Of a DNA stretch of 64,000 nt, positions 1-10,271 are shown in pieces. How positions within the stretch are numbered: the first letter of the stretch is position 1; the number at the start of each line of letters is the position of its first letter. The position numbers and the translations under genes were made by a program. Source of the stretch: Phycicoccus endophyticus. Its GTDB lineage: Bacteria; Actinomycetota; Actinomycetes; Actinomycetales; Dermatophilaceae. The DNA is taken from contig NZ_JAANCN010000015.1 of NCBI RefSeq assembly GCF_011326735.1, forward strand, positions 1-64,000. The letters are read 5' to 3'. The notes under the pieces are model-generated. The model was given only the letters and a program-made list of their open reading frames with translations. It did not search any database and was not told where the DNA came from.

Positions 1-81
1 CCACGCCACCGTCGGCCGCCCCGGCGAGGGCACCTGCCCCCGATACAACCGGACCTGCTGCTGACGCTCCCGAACTCCCAT
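1..81 (-). CDS. IS30-like transposase, N-terminal fragment (cut by window edge)
   Basis: Twenty-seven codons are visible from an ATG at 81; in-frame GTGs lie a few codons upstream. The peptide contains RQQQVRLYRG and SPGRPTVAW. That arginine/proline-rich SPGRP leader is the way many actinobacterial IS30-family transposases begin, before their helix-turn-helix. The catalytic domain is outside the window, so family assignment is provisional. Confidence 0.5.
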   Translation of the reverse strand, partial: MGVRERQQQVRLYRGQVPSPGRPTVAW

Positions 82-127
82 CGACACCTCCACGATCGAG
101 GTGTTGCGACGACCGCTTGAATCCGCC
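1..127 (-). mobile_element. End of an IS30-like element inserted into an IS3 element
   Basis: At 127/128 the IS3 orfB reading frame on the minus strand leaves its family consensus directly after the HTDRGSQ motif. The new sequence starts with a probable terminal inverted repeat (plus-strand 101-127) and is followed within 50 bases by a transposase start. The other end lies outside the window, so target duplication cannot be checked. The family call rests on the transposase N-terminus only. Confidence 0.55.
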
Positions 128-742
128 TTGAGAGCCTCTATCGGTGTGCAGGATGCAGCCGGCGACGTCGCCGCGGCGGGTGATCGCGTTCTCCAGGGCG
201 GCGACGGCCAGGCGGGACTTCATCCTCGAGTCGATCGAGTAGCCGACGATCCGGTTGGAGTAGGCGTCCTTGATCGCGCACAGGTACAGCTTGCCTTCGC
301 CGGTGCGGTGCTCGGTGATGTCGGCCAGCCACAGCTGGTTCGGGGCGTGCGCGGTGAAGACGTGCCGGGTCACGCCGTGCTTGTCAGTGACGGCGCACCG
401 GTCCTCGTGGACCGGTGGGCCAGGCTTCTTCCCGTTCCGGGTGCGCTTCTTGCCGAACGCGGACCACCAGCCGTGCTGGGAGCAGATCGCCCACGCGGTC
501 CGCTCGGCCATCACCTGTCCGGCGTCGACGGCTTCGTCGTGCAGGTACCGGTACCCGAACTCCGGGTCGTCGCGGTGGGCGTCGAACAGGGCGTTGGCGC
601 GGTACGCCGCAACCATGTCGGCCCCGGTGACCGGCCCCTGGAGCCACCGGTAGTACGGCGCTCTCGCGATCTTCAGCACCCGGCACGTCACCGTCACGGG
701 GATCCCGTCGGCGGCCAGCTCGCGGACGAGCGGGTACATCAT
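128..742 (-). pseudogene. IS3-family transposase orfB, truncated by IS insertion
   Basis: The frame runs from ATG 742 and reads as the orfB half of an IS3 transposase: a HTH_21-like segment (MMYPLVRELAADGIPV), YYRWL, then the start of the DDE integrase core with NQLWLADITEHRT (first catalytic Asp) and CILHTDRGSQ (second Asp). It breaks immediately after HTDRGSQ, so the third acidic residue and the C-terminal third are lost and the element should be unable to transpose by itself. It overlaps orfA by 4 bases in the -1 frame, the usual arrangement for programmed frameshifting; the overlap lies at CCAAAATGATG read on the minus strand. Confidence 0.85.
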
Positions 743-1032
743 TTTGGGCCGATGTTCGCCTGCGACAGGTACGCGGCAGCGCGGCGCAGCACCTCGTTCT
801 CCTGCTCCAAGGTGCGGATCCGACGCTTGGCCTCGCGCAGCTCCGCGAGCTCCTCACGGCCGGGCCCCGAGCGGATCCCGGCATCTCGGTCGGCTTGGCT
901 CATCCAGTTCGTCAGGCAGGACTCGGAGATCCCGAAGTCCTTCGCGACCTGCTTCAGCGTGACCCCGTCCTCGCGTTGACGGGCCACTCGCACGACGTCG
1001 TCGCGGAACTCCTGGGGGTAGGGCTTGGGCAC
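739..1032 (-). CDS. IS3-family transposase orfA
   Basis: This encodes 97 residues beginning MPKPYPQEFRDDVVRVARQ, a typical IS3 orfA start; an in-frame GTG at 1059 would add nine residues. A helix-turn-helix (VTLKQVAKDFGISESCLTNW) is followed by a leucine zipper (LREAKRRIRTLEQENEVLRRA) ending AAYLSQANIGPK. In intact elements the product binds the IS ends and regulates the OrfAB transposase made by -1 frameshifting. Here the downstream orfB is broken, so only OrfA can be made whole. Confidence 0.85.
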   Translation of the reverse strand: MPKPYPQEFRDDVVRVARQREDGVTLKQVAKDFGISESCLTNWMSQADRDAGIRSGPGREELAELREAKRRIRTLEQENEVLRRAAAYLSQANIGPK

Positions 1033-1132
1033 GGGGACATCCTTCCAGCGGCGCCTCACGGCGCCACAGATCGGTTGTCACCTATCGGTGCAGCAGTCCC
1101 AATGTGTCGATCGTGGCTGTTAGAACGTGGAC

Positions 1133-2317
1133 ATGACGGAACCGGCTAAGGCGTCGCGCCACCAGAAGGTGAGCGCCGCAGCGCGACGGATGTTGGAAAC
1201 GGGTGAATCGGGCCGTTTCGAGTTCAAGCGCGACGCGGACGCTGTGAGCCCCGGACTGTTGGCTGCCCTCGCCAACTGGGTCGCGGCCGATCCTGCACGC
1301 GACGTGGCGCACCTTCTGGTGGGTGTCGATGAGGTGGAAGATAAGGCCACTGGTCTCGTTAGGGGAGTGCCGTGCGGGCTCTCGAAGGGCCTTGACCGGG
1401 CAGTCGCACGCATACAGGACCTTGCCTCCAAGACCCGACCGATCCCCGTCGACGCCTTCATCGTGGAAGAAGGGGTTGCCGAGCAGGCGCCGTTTGTTCG
1501 GGTGGAGATTCGGCCAACAATGCCGCCGCATTTCGATGACCAGGGGCGCCGCCAGACACGACAAGGCCGCTCGACCCGTGCGCTGACAGACGATGAGCTG
1601 CTCAGCATCTACCTAGACCGCGAGGCCGGCAGCTTTGCTGTTCGATTCCGTCAGACCAGTGAGGAGCTGCAATCGGCCGTCGGAGCCGTCGGCAATCAGG
1701 TCGACCAGATCGCGGAGGCGATAGAGAAGAACATCGCCGACCCGATCCACCGCCTTACGGGAACGAGCGTTGAGGCGGCCGATGCCGCGCGATCGGCATC
1801 GTCCTCAGCTGAGTCGGCTGCTGCCTCGGCAGATTCCGTTGAGTACGAAGTCGGACACGTGCAGCAACTGGTTCGGGATCTGCACGATGTAGTCGAAGCG
1901 CTCCAGGACGACTCCTTGCAGAACCTGGCGCACAGGGTTCTGCGCCTCCGCCGAAAGGTCTGGTGGAACTTCACCGTCGACACGTGGGAGCACACCTCCA
2001 AGCGTGCTGACGACCTTGAAAGACGACTACGTCAGTTGTTGACGTCCGACGTGTCCTTAGACGCGGCTCGCAACAGCTGGGAGGTGAGGGTCTGGCAGGA
2101 CCTGCTCAAGGATCGCAACGAGCAACGCACACAGCGCGGCACCCAGAAGTGGTGGAGCTCGGCAATCGCCGAGGTTGCGAGCTTCATGGAGGAGCCGGCG
2201 TATGCCGCGCCCGACCTACCTGATCTCCGAAGCGCACTGAAGGAAGACCTGGATCACGAACTCGACGATCCGGACAGCATCACGAGCCGATTCAGTGCGT
2301 TGCTCGGGGACGAGTAG
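1133..2317 (+). CDS. AlbA_2 (Schlafen-type) domain protein with coiled-coil C-terminus
   Basis: The protein has 394 residues. Residues about 25-165 match the Schlafen AlbA_2 pattern: RFEFKRD, then LLAALANWVAADPARDVAHLLVGVDEV, and near the end of the domain RQTRQGRSTRALTDDELLSIY. Such domains bind nucleic acid or act as RNases in some Schlafens and in some bacterial defence or regulatory proteins. The second half (about 175-300) is rich in Ala/Ser/Glu heptads, as in a coiled coil, and resembles no enzyme I recognise. No membrane segment is seen. A GTG at 1127 is an alternative start. Base composition is clearly less G/C-rich than the core genes and it abuts an IS, both signs of transfer. Function is unknown; a regulatory or defence role is inference. 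Confidence 0.6.
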   Translation: MTEPAKASRHQKVSAAARRMLETGESGRFEFKRDADAVSPGLLAALANWVAADPARDVAHLLVGVDEVEDKATGLVRGVPCGLSKGLDRAVARIQDLASKTRPIPVDAFIVEEGVAEQAPFVRVEIRPTMPPHFDDQGRRQTRQGRSTRALTDDELLSIYLDREAGSFAVRFRQTSEELQSAVGAVGNQVDQIAEAIEKNIADPIHRLTGTSVEAADAARSASSSAESAAASADSVEYEVGHVQQLVRDLHDVVEALQDDSLQNLAHRVLRLRRKVWWNFTVDTWEHTSKRADDLERRLRQLLTSDVSLDAARNSWEVRVWQDLLKDRNEQRTQRGTQKWWSSAIAEVASFMEEPAYAAPDLPDLRSALKEDLDHELDDPDSITSRFSALLGDE

Positions 2318-2343
2318 GCGGGCGTCATCTGGACCGGAGGTCG

Positions 2344-2589
2344 TCAGTCCTCATCGCTCATGAACCCTTCGCCGTGCACAACACGTTCCCACTCGGCGCG
2401 GAGCATCGCCTCGCGATCTCGATCAAGTAGTTGCATGAGTTGCAGGAATGCGTCAACGCGGCCACGCGCCCAGTACTCCTGGTTCTCGTTGCCGGCGTCC
2501 CGGTTTTTCTCGAAGACATCGAACGTCATCGGCAGCTGTCGCGTCATGAACTCCGCCAGCTCATCGACGGTGATCTTCTCGTTCGCCAT
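2344..2589 (-). CDS. Small hypothetical protein (81 aa)
   Basis: It starts MANEKITVDELAEFMTRQL and is acidic, soluble and mostly helical by composition, with no signal peptide or known motif. It is convergent with the AlbA_2 gene, 26 bases apart, and shares its low GC. It lies in the same island and could belong to the same cargo, but there is no direct evidence of a joint role. Confidence 0.6.
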   Translation of the reverse strand: MANEKITVDELAEFMTRQLPMTFDVFEKNRDAGNENQEYWARGRVDAFLQLMQLLDRDREAMLRAEWERVVHGEGFMSDED

Positions 2590-2705
2590 GTCTGTGAGCC
2601 TACGAAATGAGCGACAGCCTGCCGGTCGCCCTCGCCCTATGGTTCAGCTTCGGACCTCTGCATCCGACCGATCGGGGGGCTGGCTGAACTCGTGCGAGCG
2701 TGTCA

Positions 2706-2972
2706 TCATGCCTGGCCCATCGAGCGCTTTCGGATGATCGCCCGCACGGTCTCGACGTGGACCCCGTACGCCCGGGCGAGCTCCTTCTTGAAGGCCCCGT
2801 TGCGGTGCCGCTACACCAGCTCAGCCTTCTGGGTGTCCGATAGGCGGACCTGCTGCTGCTTAGCCGAGACGGGCTCGCAGACGACTGCAGGCCGGCTGAC
2901 CTGCGGCTTCTTCCCGTCGAGGATCTGCCGGAGGGCAGGAGAGGGGTTCGATAGTTGTCCTGTTAGGTCCAC
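2706..2972 (-). pseudogene. Helix-turn-helix ORF broken by an in-frame stop
   Basis: Read from a GTG at 2972, the frame gives VDLTGQLSNPSPALRQILDG, later RLSDTQKAELV, an amber TAG at 2811-2813, then RNGAFKKELARAYGVHVETV and a stop at 2706-2708. The part around the amber codon is a clean helix-turn-helix of the type found alone or at the C-terminus of serine recombinases. One base change (TAG from CAG, AAG or GAG) explains the break. It lies between an island gene and an IS481 relic, as expected for decaying mobile DNA. Confidence 0.55.
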
Positions 2973-2978
2973 AGTGTG

Positions 2979-3228
2979 ATGTCTCAGGACATCGCGGACT
3001 CCCCGAACCCTCAGGGTTCGGGGAGTCCTTGGTTTTGGGGCTGGTATCGGCGGGTGGTGTCGAGGGTGAGCTGGCGGATGAGCTCGCCGGTGGTGGTGTC
3101 GATGACGGTGATGTGCAGGCCGTGGACCAAGGCGGTGACGGTAGGCGGCGGCCGGGGTGCGCCGGCCCAGGGCACGGTGCAGCAGTCCCCGAGGCCGCGT
3201 GGAACCGGCGTGTTCGGCGCTAAAGGCG
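2979..3228 (-). mobile_element. IS481-family transposase relic with internal deletion
   Basis: Minus-strand coding pieces HRALGRRTPAAAYR and TALVHGLHITVIDTTTGELI...TLDTTRRYQPQ match two parts of the C-terminal region of IS481 transposases. They lie in different frames and are joined directly, so about 60 intervening codons are missing. The dyad GATGTC-TCAG-GACATC at 2979-2994 is like the end sequences of this IS group. Only the 3' part remains; catalytic residues are absent. Confidence 0.7.
2996..3028. terminator. 15-bp perfect inverted repeat at the IS481 stop codon
   Basis: Arms GGACTCCCCGAACCC and GGGTTCGGGGAGTCC are separated by TCA (3011-3013), which is the complement of the relic transposase stop codon. 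It could serve as a transcription terminator or protect the IS from outside readthrough. There is no U-tract. Confidence 0.6.
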
Positions 3229-3822
3229 GGTGCTGTCCATGGCGGCGCGCAGGAGTGCGGAGATGGGGGTGGTCTGTTCGGTTGTGGCCCATGCGGTGAT
3301 GGCGGCGTCGAGGCAGGCGAGCGCGGCGGCGAGGATCGCCGTCGGACGAGGATCGGTGTGGTCGGCAGGGTCGACCCCGATGCGGCGACAGATCTCGGGA
3401 CGAAGTGCGTCGCGCCACGCGGAGTGTTTTTCGTGTTGGTAGGCGGCGAGGGCCGGCGTGGTCGCGGTCAGCGCGGCCAGTGGACGGGCCGGTTCGGGTG
3501 AGGCGTCGTACTGCTCGACGAGTGGTTCGAGAGCTCGATGCACTGCGGTCCACACAGGCTCGTCGCCCGGGCGCGCGCTGAGAGCGCTGCGCAATGTCTC
3601 GGCCGCTTCCTCGATATCGGTCAGCACAGCGTCCTCTTTGGAGGCGAAGTAGCGGAAGAAGGTGCTCCGAGAGATCTCGGCGGCGCTGCAAATGGCCTCC
3701 ACGCTGATGGCCTCGTATCCCCGCTCGAGAACGAGGGTCCGGGCTGTGTTCGACACGTGCGCCTTGACTGCCTCACGGGCTACGGCTCGTGACCCTCCAG
3801 GCTGCTCTCGCGGTCCGCCCAT
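3220..3822 (-). CDS. TetR-family transcriptional regulator
   Basis: The product has 200 residues. The N-terminal helix-turn-helix (LERGYEAISVEAICSAAEIS, then RSTFFRYFASKEDAVL) is typical of TetR; the C-terminal ligand domain is not assignable. I chose ATG 3822 because the in-frame ATGs at 3840 and 3864 would place the start inside the divergent promoter. It is transcribed away from the SDR gene 78 bases off and probably represses it and itself. Its 3' end touches the IS481 relic. Confidence 0.85.
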   Translation of the reverse strand: MGGPREQPGGSRAVAREAVKAHVSNTARTLVLERGYEAISVEAICSAAEISRSTFFRYFASKEDAVLTDIEEAAETLRSALSARPGDEPVWTAVHRALEPLVEQYDASPEPARPLAALTATTPALAAYQHEKHSAWRDALRPEICRRIGVDPADHTDPRPTAILAAALACLDAAITAWATTEQTTPISALLRAAMDSTRL

Positions 3823-3825
3823 CGT

Positions 3826-3869
3826 CGAATGGTACCGCATCCTGAGCATGATACAGTGTCCCACATTCG
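3826..3869. promoter_or_regulatory. TetR/SDR intergenic control region
   Basis: A -10-like TACAGT at 3852-3857 faces the SDR gene. It is bracketed by outer inverted repeats CGAATG (3826-3831) and CATTCG (3864-3869). The wide spacing makes the dyad only a weak operator candidate. Confidence 0.3.
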
Positions 3870-3899
3870 GTTAGATGTCTCGTTCGGGATGGGTGCGTC

Positions 3900-4733
3900 G
3901 TGGGTGAGAAGAAGGTTGTCGTGGTGACCGGGTCGAGTGACGGGATCGGTGCTGCTGCGGCCCGCAGGCTCGCCCGAGATGGCCACACTGTCGTGGTGGT
4001 GGGGAGGTCTCCCCAGAAGACAGCCGCCGTGGCACGCGAGGTCGGTGCCGACCACTTCGTTGCGGACTTCACTCGTCTCGACGACGTGCGGCATCTGGCC
4101 GAGGAACTGGACGCCGCGTATCCTCGCCTCGACGTCCTCGCCAACAACGCTGGCGGTGTCTTCGGGGATCGGGCAAAGACCGTCGACGGATTCGAGAAGA
4201 CCTTCCAGATCAACCACCTCGCACCGTTCCTGCTCACCACCTTGCTGATGCGGAAGCTCATCGCTTCTCGCGCATCGGTGATTCAGACCACGACACTGCA
4301 CGGCGGCCTGGAGCGCACCCTCGATATCGCCGACCTGAATATGGACAGGAACTACAGCCCGGTTCGCGCGTACAGTGCGGCGAAGCTGGAAAATGTCCTG
4401 TTCACCAAAGAGCTCCACCGCCGTTATCACGCCCAAGGCATCTCGTCCGCAGCGTTCTACCCCGGTAATGTCGCCACCAGCTTCGGGTCCGAGACCACGA
4501 GCCGGTTGATGAAGTTCCTCGCGACCAACCGGCTTTCCCGGGCTGTGCTGCTGACAACTCCCGACAAGGGCGCGGAGCAACTGGTCTGGCTCACCGGCGG
4601 GCGGCCGGGGATCGACTGGGCTTCGGGCGAGTTTTACGCGAAGAAGACCCCTGGCAAAGGACTCAACCCCCTCGCGAACGACGTCGACCTCGCCCGCCGA
4701 CTCTGGGAACGCTCCGAGCAACTCATCGGCTGA
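3900..4733 (+). CDS. Short-chain dehydrogenase/reductase
   Basis: The 277-residue product has the classical SDR marks: TGSSDGIG nucleotide-binding loop near the N-terminus, NNAG at about residue 81, and a YSAAK catalytic motif at about residue 159. The C-terminal third (TTPDKGAEQLVWL, WASGEFY) resembles the retinol-dehydrogenase-like, NADP-type SDR group. The substrate cannot be inferred. The GTG start has only a weak ribosome site. It is likely controlled by the divergent TetR regulator. Confidence 0.85.
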   Translation: MGEKKVVVVTGSSDGIGAAAARRLARDGHTVVVVGRSPQKTAAVAREVGADHFVADFTRLDDVRHLAEELDAAYPRLDVLANNAGGVFGDRAKTVDGFEKTFQINHLAPFLLTTLLMRKLIASRASVIQTTTLHGGLERTLDIADLNMDRNYSPVRAYSAAKLENVLFTKELHRRYHAQGISSAAFYPGNVATSFGSETTSRLMKFLATNRLSRAVLLTTPDKGAEQLVWLTGGRPGIDWASGEFYAKKTPGKGLNPLANDVDLARRLWERSEQLIG

Positions 4734-5038
4734 GGACGCGCTCCCCCGGGCGCGGGTGTCGAAGGCGGCGAGCTCTGCCGGGTGGAGTTGGTGCCGGACG
4801 ACGAAGCTGCGGTCCTTGATCCGCCACAGGCCATGCCCGGGTGCCGAGCGACGGGAGCCGCTTCCCGCCGCAGGCGGCCGCCGACCGCCTCACGACCCGC
4901 GAGCTGGTCGACAGCTCTGCGCAAGCACGTCGCCGGCTTGGCCAGCCTGTCGCGGTAGGTGGCCGCCACGCACGTCAACGGGCAGCTCACCATCGTCCTC
5001 GTCGGCTATCGCGCCCGAGAGGGCCGCGTGGAGCGGCG
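4734..5038. other. Gene-free stretch at the island/core junction
   Basis: No intact gene was found. A short minus-strand reading (LWRIKDRSFVVRHQLHPAEL, about 4750-4840) looks protein-like and may be the tail of a lost gene, but I cannot name its family. GC rises here from island-like to core-like values. Confidence 0.4.
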
Positions 5039-6820
5039 TCACACCGGGGGTGGGGGAGAGGTGTCGAAGGCATGCACGACGGCGACCATGTCCTGCGAGC
5101 CGTGCCCGCGCCGCACCGCCTCGGCGTACAGCGCCTCGCAGGCGCTGCTCAGCGGTGTGCGCAGCTCCCGGTCGGCAGCCTCTCGGAGGATGAGGGCGGC
5201 GTTGCGGTGGGCATCGGTGACGGCGGCCTGGGCGTCGAAGTCGTCGGCCACGAGCTTGGCCGCCTTGAGCTTCGAGATGGGCGAGGCCATCTGGCCGGAG
5301 TCCAGGATGCTGCGCAGCACCTCGCCGTCGACCCCGCAGCGTCGGGCGAAGTGGAACGCCTCCCCGAGGCCGGTGACGAGGGCGAGCAGGAACACGTTGA
5401 CGGCGAGCTTGGTCGTGGTCCCCGACGGGACGGGCCCGCACGAGACGGACTCTGCGCACATCGGGGCCAGCAGGGGGGCGACCCGCTGCACGTCCGTCGG
5501 CGCACCGGCCAGCATCGCGACCAGCGTCCCCTCCTCGGCGGGTCGACGGGAGCCGGACACCGGCGCCTCGACGTAGCGCCCACCCGCCTGCTCGACCTCC
5601 TCGGCCAGGCCCGCGGAGTAGCCGGGGGCCAGCGTGGAGAGGTTGACGACGGTGTGGCCGGCAACGAGGGTGGCCAGCCGGCCGTCGGCCCGGCCCAGCA
5701 CGTCGTCGACGGCCGTCTCGTCGCGCAGCATCAGCAGGACCGTCCGGCACTGCGCGAACACCTCGGCGACCTCGCGTGCGTCTCTGACGTCGGCCAGGCT
5801 CAGCTCCCGGTCCTCCTTCGGCGTGCGGTTCCACACCGTCAGGGGGAGCCCGCTCGCGGCCAGCCGGCGCGCCATGGGCAGGCCCATGATGCCCAGGCCG
5901 ACGAAGCCCACGCGCTCCGAGGGGGCCGGGTCGCCCACGAGCTGCTTCTCGAACCAGTGGTGGGCGTAGGGCTCGTCGTCGAACGGAGCGACCTCGTGGT
6001 AGCCCGCCGACCGGTACAGACCGACCGCCTCGGTCAAGGCGCGGTTGGTCTCGAGGCGGACGAGCCGCGCACCGAGACCGGCGGCGGCCTCCTCGGCCGC
6101 GTGCACGAGCCGACGGCCGACGCCGAGGCCGCGCACGGCGGAGGAGACCCAGAGCCGGCGAAGCCGAGCCGCGCCGTCCGGCGCCACGGTCACGCCCACG
6201 CACCCGACGACCTCGTCGTGGGAGGTCGCGGTCAGGAACCGACCTCGGGGCGGGCGGAACGCCTCGTCGCGGGTCGGAGCGCTCCGGCCGGGGTCGAAGC
6301 CGCCCTCGAACCGCTGCTCGAGCGTCGAGTGGTAGGCGGCGACGGCCTCCCGTGCCCGTGGCTGGGCCGGGTCGGCCGGGCCGATGGAGACCGCGGACGC
6401 GGCGAACAGACGCTGCACCGTGGAGGCCGCGTCGGTCAGCTCCGCGCGCTGGCGCGGGGTCAGCGGAGCGAGGATCGACTCGACGAGCTCGTCGGAGCGC
6501 TCGTCGAGCACGTCCCGCTCGGCGAGCCCTCGAGCCGTCAGGGTCGCTCGTCGGACCCGCCGGTCGCCCGGCGACGCCGAGACCTCGACCAGGCCTTCGT
6601 CCTCCAGCGTGCGCAGCTGTCTGCTCAGGTACCCCGAGTCGAGGCCGAGCCGCACGCGCAGCGTGCGGACGTCGAGCCCGTCGGGGCCGATCTCCCACAG
6701 CAGCCGGTCCAGGCCGAGCGAGCGGCCGCGCGCCAGGTAGTGCTCCTCCAGCGCACCGAGCCGCTCGGTGACGGTGCGGTTGAACAGGCGGACCGTCGCG
6801 GTCTGGTCGCGGGACGTCAT
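5039..6820 (-). CDS. MarR regulator - GNAT acetyltransferase - beta-hydroxyacid dehydrogenase fusion
   Basis: One uninterrupted frame of 593 residues holds three domains. Residues about 1-145 are a MarR winged helix (VRLGLDSGYLSRQLRTLEDE, then GDRRVRRATLTARG). Residues about 160-310 are a GNAT fold with the acetyl-CoA loop VRGLGVGRRL. Residues about 318-593 are a 6-phosphogluconate/3-hydroxyisobutyrate-type dehydrogenase with the Rossmann motif GFVGLGIMGLPMA, substrate loop APVSGSRRPAEEGTL, and catalytic Lys in GTTTKLAVN. MarR-GNAT fusions are well known; the added dehydrogenase is unusual. All key residues are present, so each part may be active. I chose ATG 6820, which is the last base of a palindromic operator; an upstream in-frame extension to 7180 is overlapping shadow. 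Confidence 0.85.
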   Translation of the reverse strand: MTSRDQTATVRLFNRTVTERLGALEEHYLARGRSLGLDRLLWEIGPDGLDVRTLRVRLGLDSGYLSRQLRTLEDEGLVEVSASPGDRRVRRATLTARGLAERDVLDERSDELVESILAPLTPRQRAELTDAASTVQRLFAASAVSIGPADPAQPRAREAVAAYHSTLEQRFEGGFDPGRSAPTRDEAFRPPRGRFLTATSHDEVVGCVGVTVAPDGAARLRRLWVSSAVRGLGVGRRLVHAAEEAAAGLGARLVRLETNRALTEAVGLYRSAGYHEVAPFDDEPYAHHWFEKQLVGDPAPSERVGFVGLGIMGLPMARRLAASGLPLTVWNRTPKEDRELSLADVRDAREVAEVFAQCRTVLLMLRDETAVDDVLGRADGRLATLVAGHTVVNLSTLAPGYSAGLAEEVEQAGGRYVEAPVSGSRRPAEEGTLVAMLAGAPTDVQRVAPLLAPMCAESVSCGPVPSGTTTKLAVNVFLLALVTGLGEAFHFARRCGVDGEVLRSILDSGQMASPISKLKAAKLVADDFDAQAAVTDAHRNAALILREAADRELRTPLSSACEALYAEAVRRGHGSQDMVAVVHAFDTSPPPPV

Positions 6821-6843
6821 ACCTCTGACTGTAGTCAGAGGTA
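6820..6843 (-). promoter_or_regulatory. Palindromic operator/promoter of the MarR fusion gene
   Basis: Perfect 11-bp arms TACCTCTGACT and AGTCAGAGGTA flank a GT centre. The palindrome contains a -10 TACAGT (minus strand, 6833-6828) seven bases before the start codon, and its end includes the A of the ATG. Binding of a MarR dimer would block a leaderless promoter, so autorepression is likely. Confidence 0.75.
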
Positions 6844-6896
6844 CCGTCGGCTGTCGTCCGCCCGGCTCGCGCCACGCGGCGTGCGAGGGTGGGTGC

Positions 6897-7445
6897 ATGG
6901 CATCTGCGCAGTCGCTCGGCGAGACCCACCGCCGCCTCGTCGCGCTCTGGGCGGCGGACTGCGCGCAGCACGTCCTACCGCTCTTCGAAGCCGACGCCCC
7001 GGGGGAGGGCCGGGCCCGTGACGGCATCGACCGTGCCCGGGCGTTCGGCCGCGGCGAGCTGGACACGGCGGGGGAGATCCGCCGGCGGTTCCTCGCGGGC
7101 CGGGCCGCCGGCTCGGCGAGCGCGCCGGCGGCAGTCGCCGCGGCCCGCTCGGCCGGGCAGGCCTCGGGGGTCGCGCACATGGGCGCGCACGCGCTGGGCG
7201 CCGCCGCCTACGCCGCCAAGGCCGCCGCTCTCGCGGCGAGCGACCAGGAGGCGGGCCGGCGTGCCGAGGTGCGGTGGCAGCTGGGCCGGATGACCACCGA
7301 GGTCCGCAAGGCCCTCGCCCTCCTGCCACGGCTCGGCGAGGACCCCTCCGGGCCGCTCGGCCGGGGGCTGCTGACCTCCGGGATGCTCGCGGTCACGATC
7401 CGCGAGATCCAGGCCGACCTCGCCCACCCGCCGGCGGCCGGCTGA
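6897..7445 (+). CDS. Imm-5-like putative immunity protein
   Basis: The 182-residue product is Ala-rich and helical with no signal or membrane segment. The central GVAHMGAHALGAAAYAAKAA and preceding RAFGRGEL fit the Imm-5-like domain (putative immunity protein), which is common in actinobacteria and often has no adjacent toxin; none is seen here. ATG 6897 lies six bases after a weak -10-like GAGGGT. It is divergent from the MarR fusion, so the shared operator might affect both. The molecular role is unproven. Confidence 0.55.
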   Translation: MASAQSLGETHRRLVALWAADCAQHVLPLFEADAPGEGRARDGIDRARAFGRGELDTAGEIRRRFLAGRAAGSASAPAAVAAARSAGQASGVAHMGAHALGAAAYAAKAAALAASDQEAGRRAEVRWQLGRMTTEVRKALALLPRLGEDPSGPLGRGLLTSGMLAVTIREIQADLAHPPAAG

Positions 7446-7463
7446 CCCGTCCACCGCGGCCCG

Positions 7464-7502
7464 TGTCTTGACAGGTTCAAGACAGGCCGTCATCGTGGTC
7501 GC
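7464..7502 (+). promoter_or_regulatory. furA promoter with embedded Fur-like operator
   Basis: The -35 TTGACA (7468-7473), 17-base spacer and -10 CATCGT (7491-7496) are followed after six bases by the fur ATG at 7503, predicting a leaderless mRNA. The -35 lies inside an inverted repeat TGTCTTGA-N5-TCAAGACA (7464-7484). That places the operator correctly for autorepression by the Fur protein. Confidence 0.75.
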
Positions 7503-10203
<2,701 letters not shown>

Positions 10204-10218
10204 GCCCGCGGGCTCCCA

Positions 10219-10256
10219 CCCACGGGCCGGCCTCCTCGCGGGGGCCGGCCCGTGGG
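10219..10256. terminator. Bidirectional terminator between katG and tag
   Basis: A perfect 14-bp stem, CCCACGGGCCGGCC with its complement, encloses a 10-base loop and sits between convergent genes. GC-only stem, no U-tract, as is common in this GC range. Confidence 0.7.
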
Positions 10257-10271
10257 CGTCCCGGGGGCCGC

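Larger units (their letters stand above)
128..1102 (-). mobile_element. IS3-family insertion sequence remnant
   Basis: It carries orfA and a truncated orfB on the minus strand. The orfA-proximal terminal repeat is probably within 1074-1102 (minus strand reads TGGGACTGCTGCACC onward), but without the opposite end it cannot be paired, so the right boundary is approximate. The left part was replaced by the IS30-like element, giving a nested IS arrangement. Confidence 0.7.

Noticed and set aside
101-979. A 292-codon plus-strand frame across the IS3 element
   Set aside because: Antisense to orfA/orfB, which show clear transposase motifs.
5039-7180. Longer start of the MarR fusion at 7180
   Set aside because: The extra 120 residues are Arg/Ala/Pro-rich, lie antisense to the Imm-5-like gene and would cross the operator and promoter.
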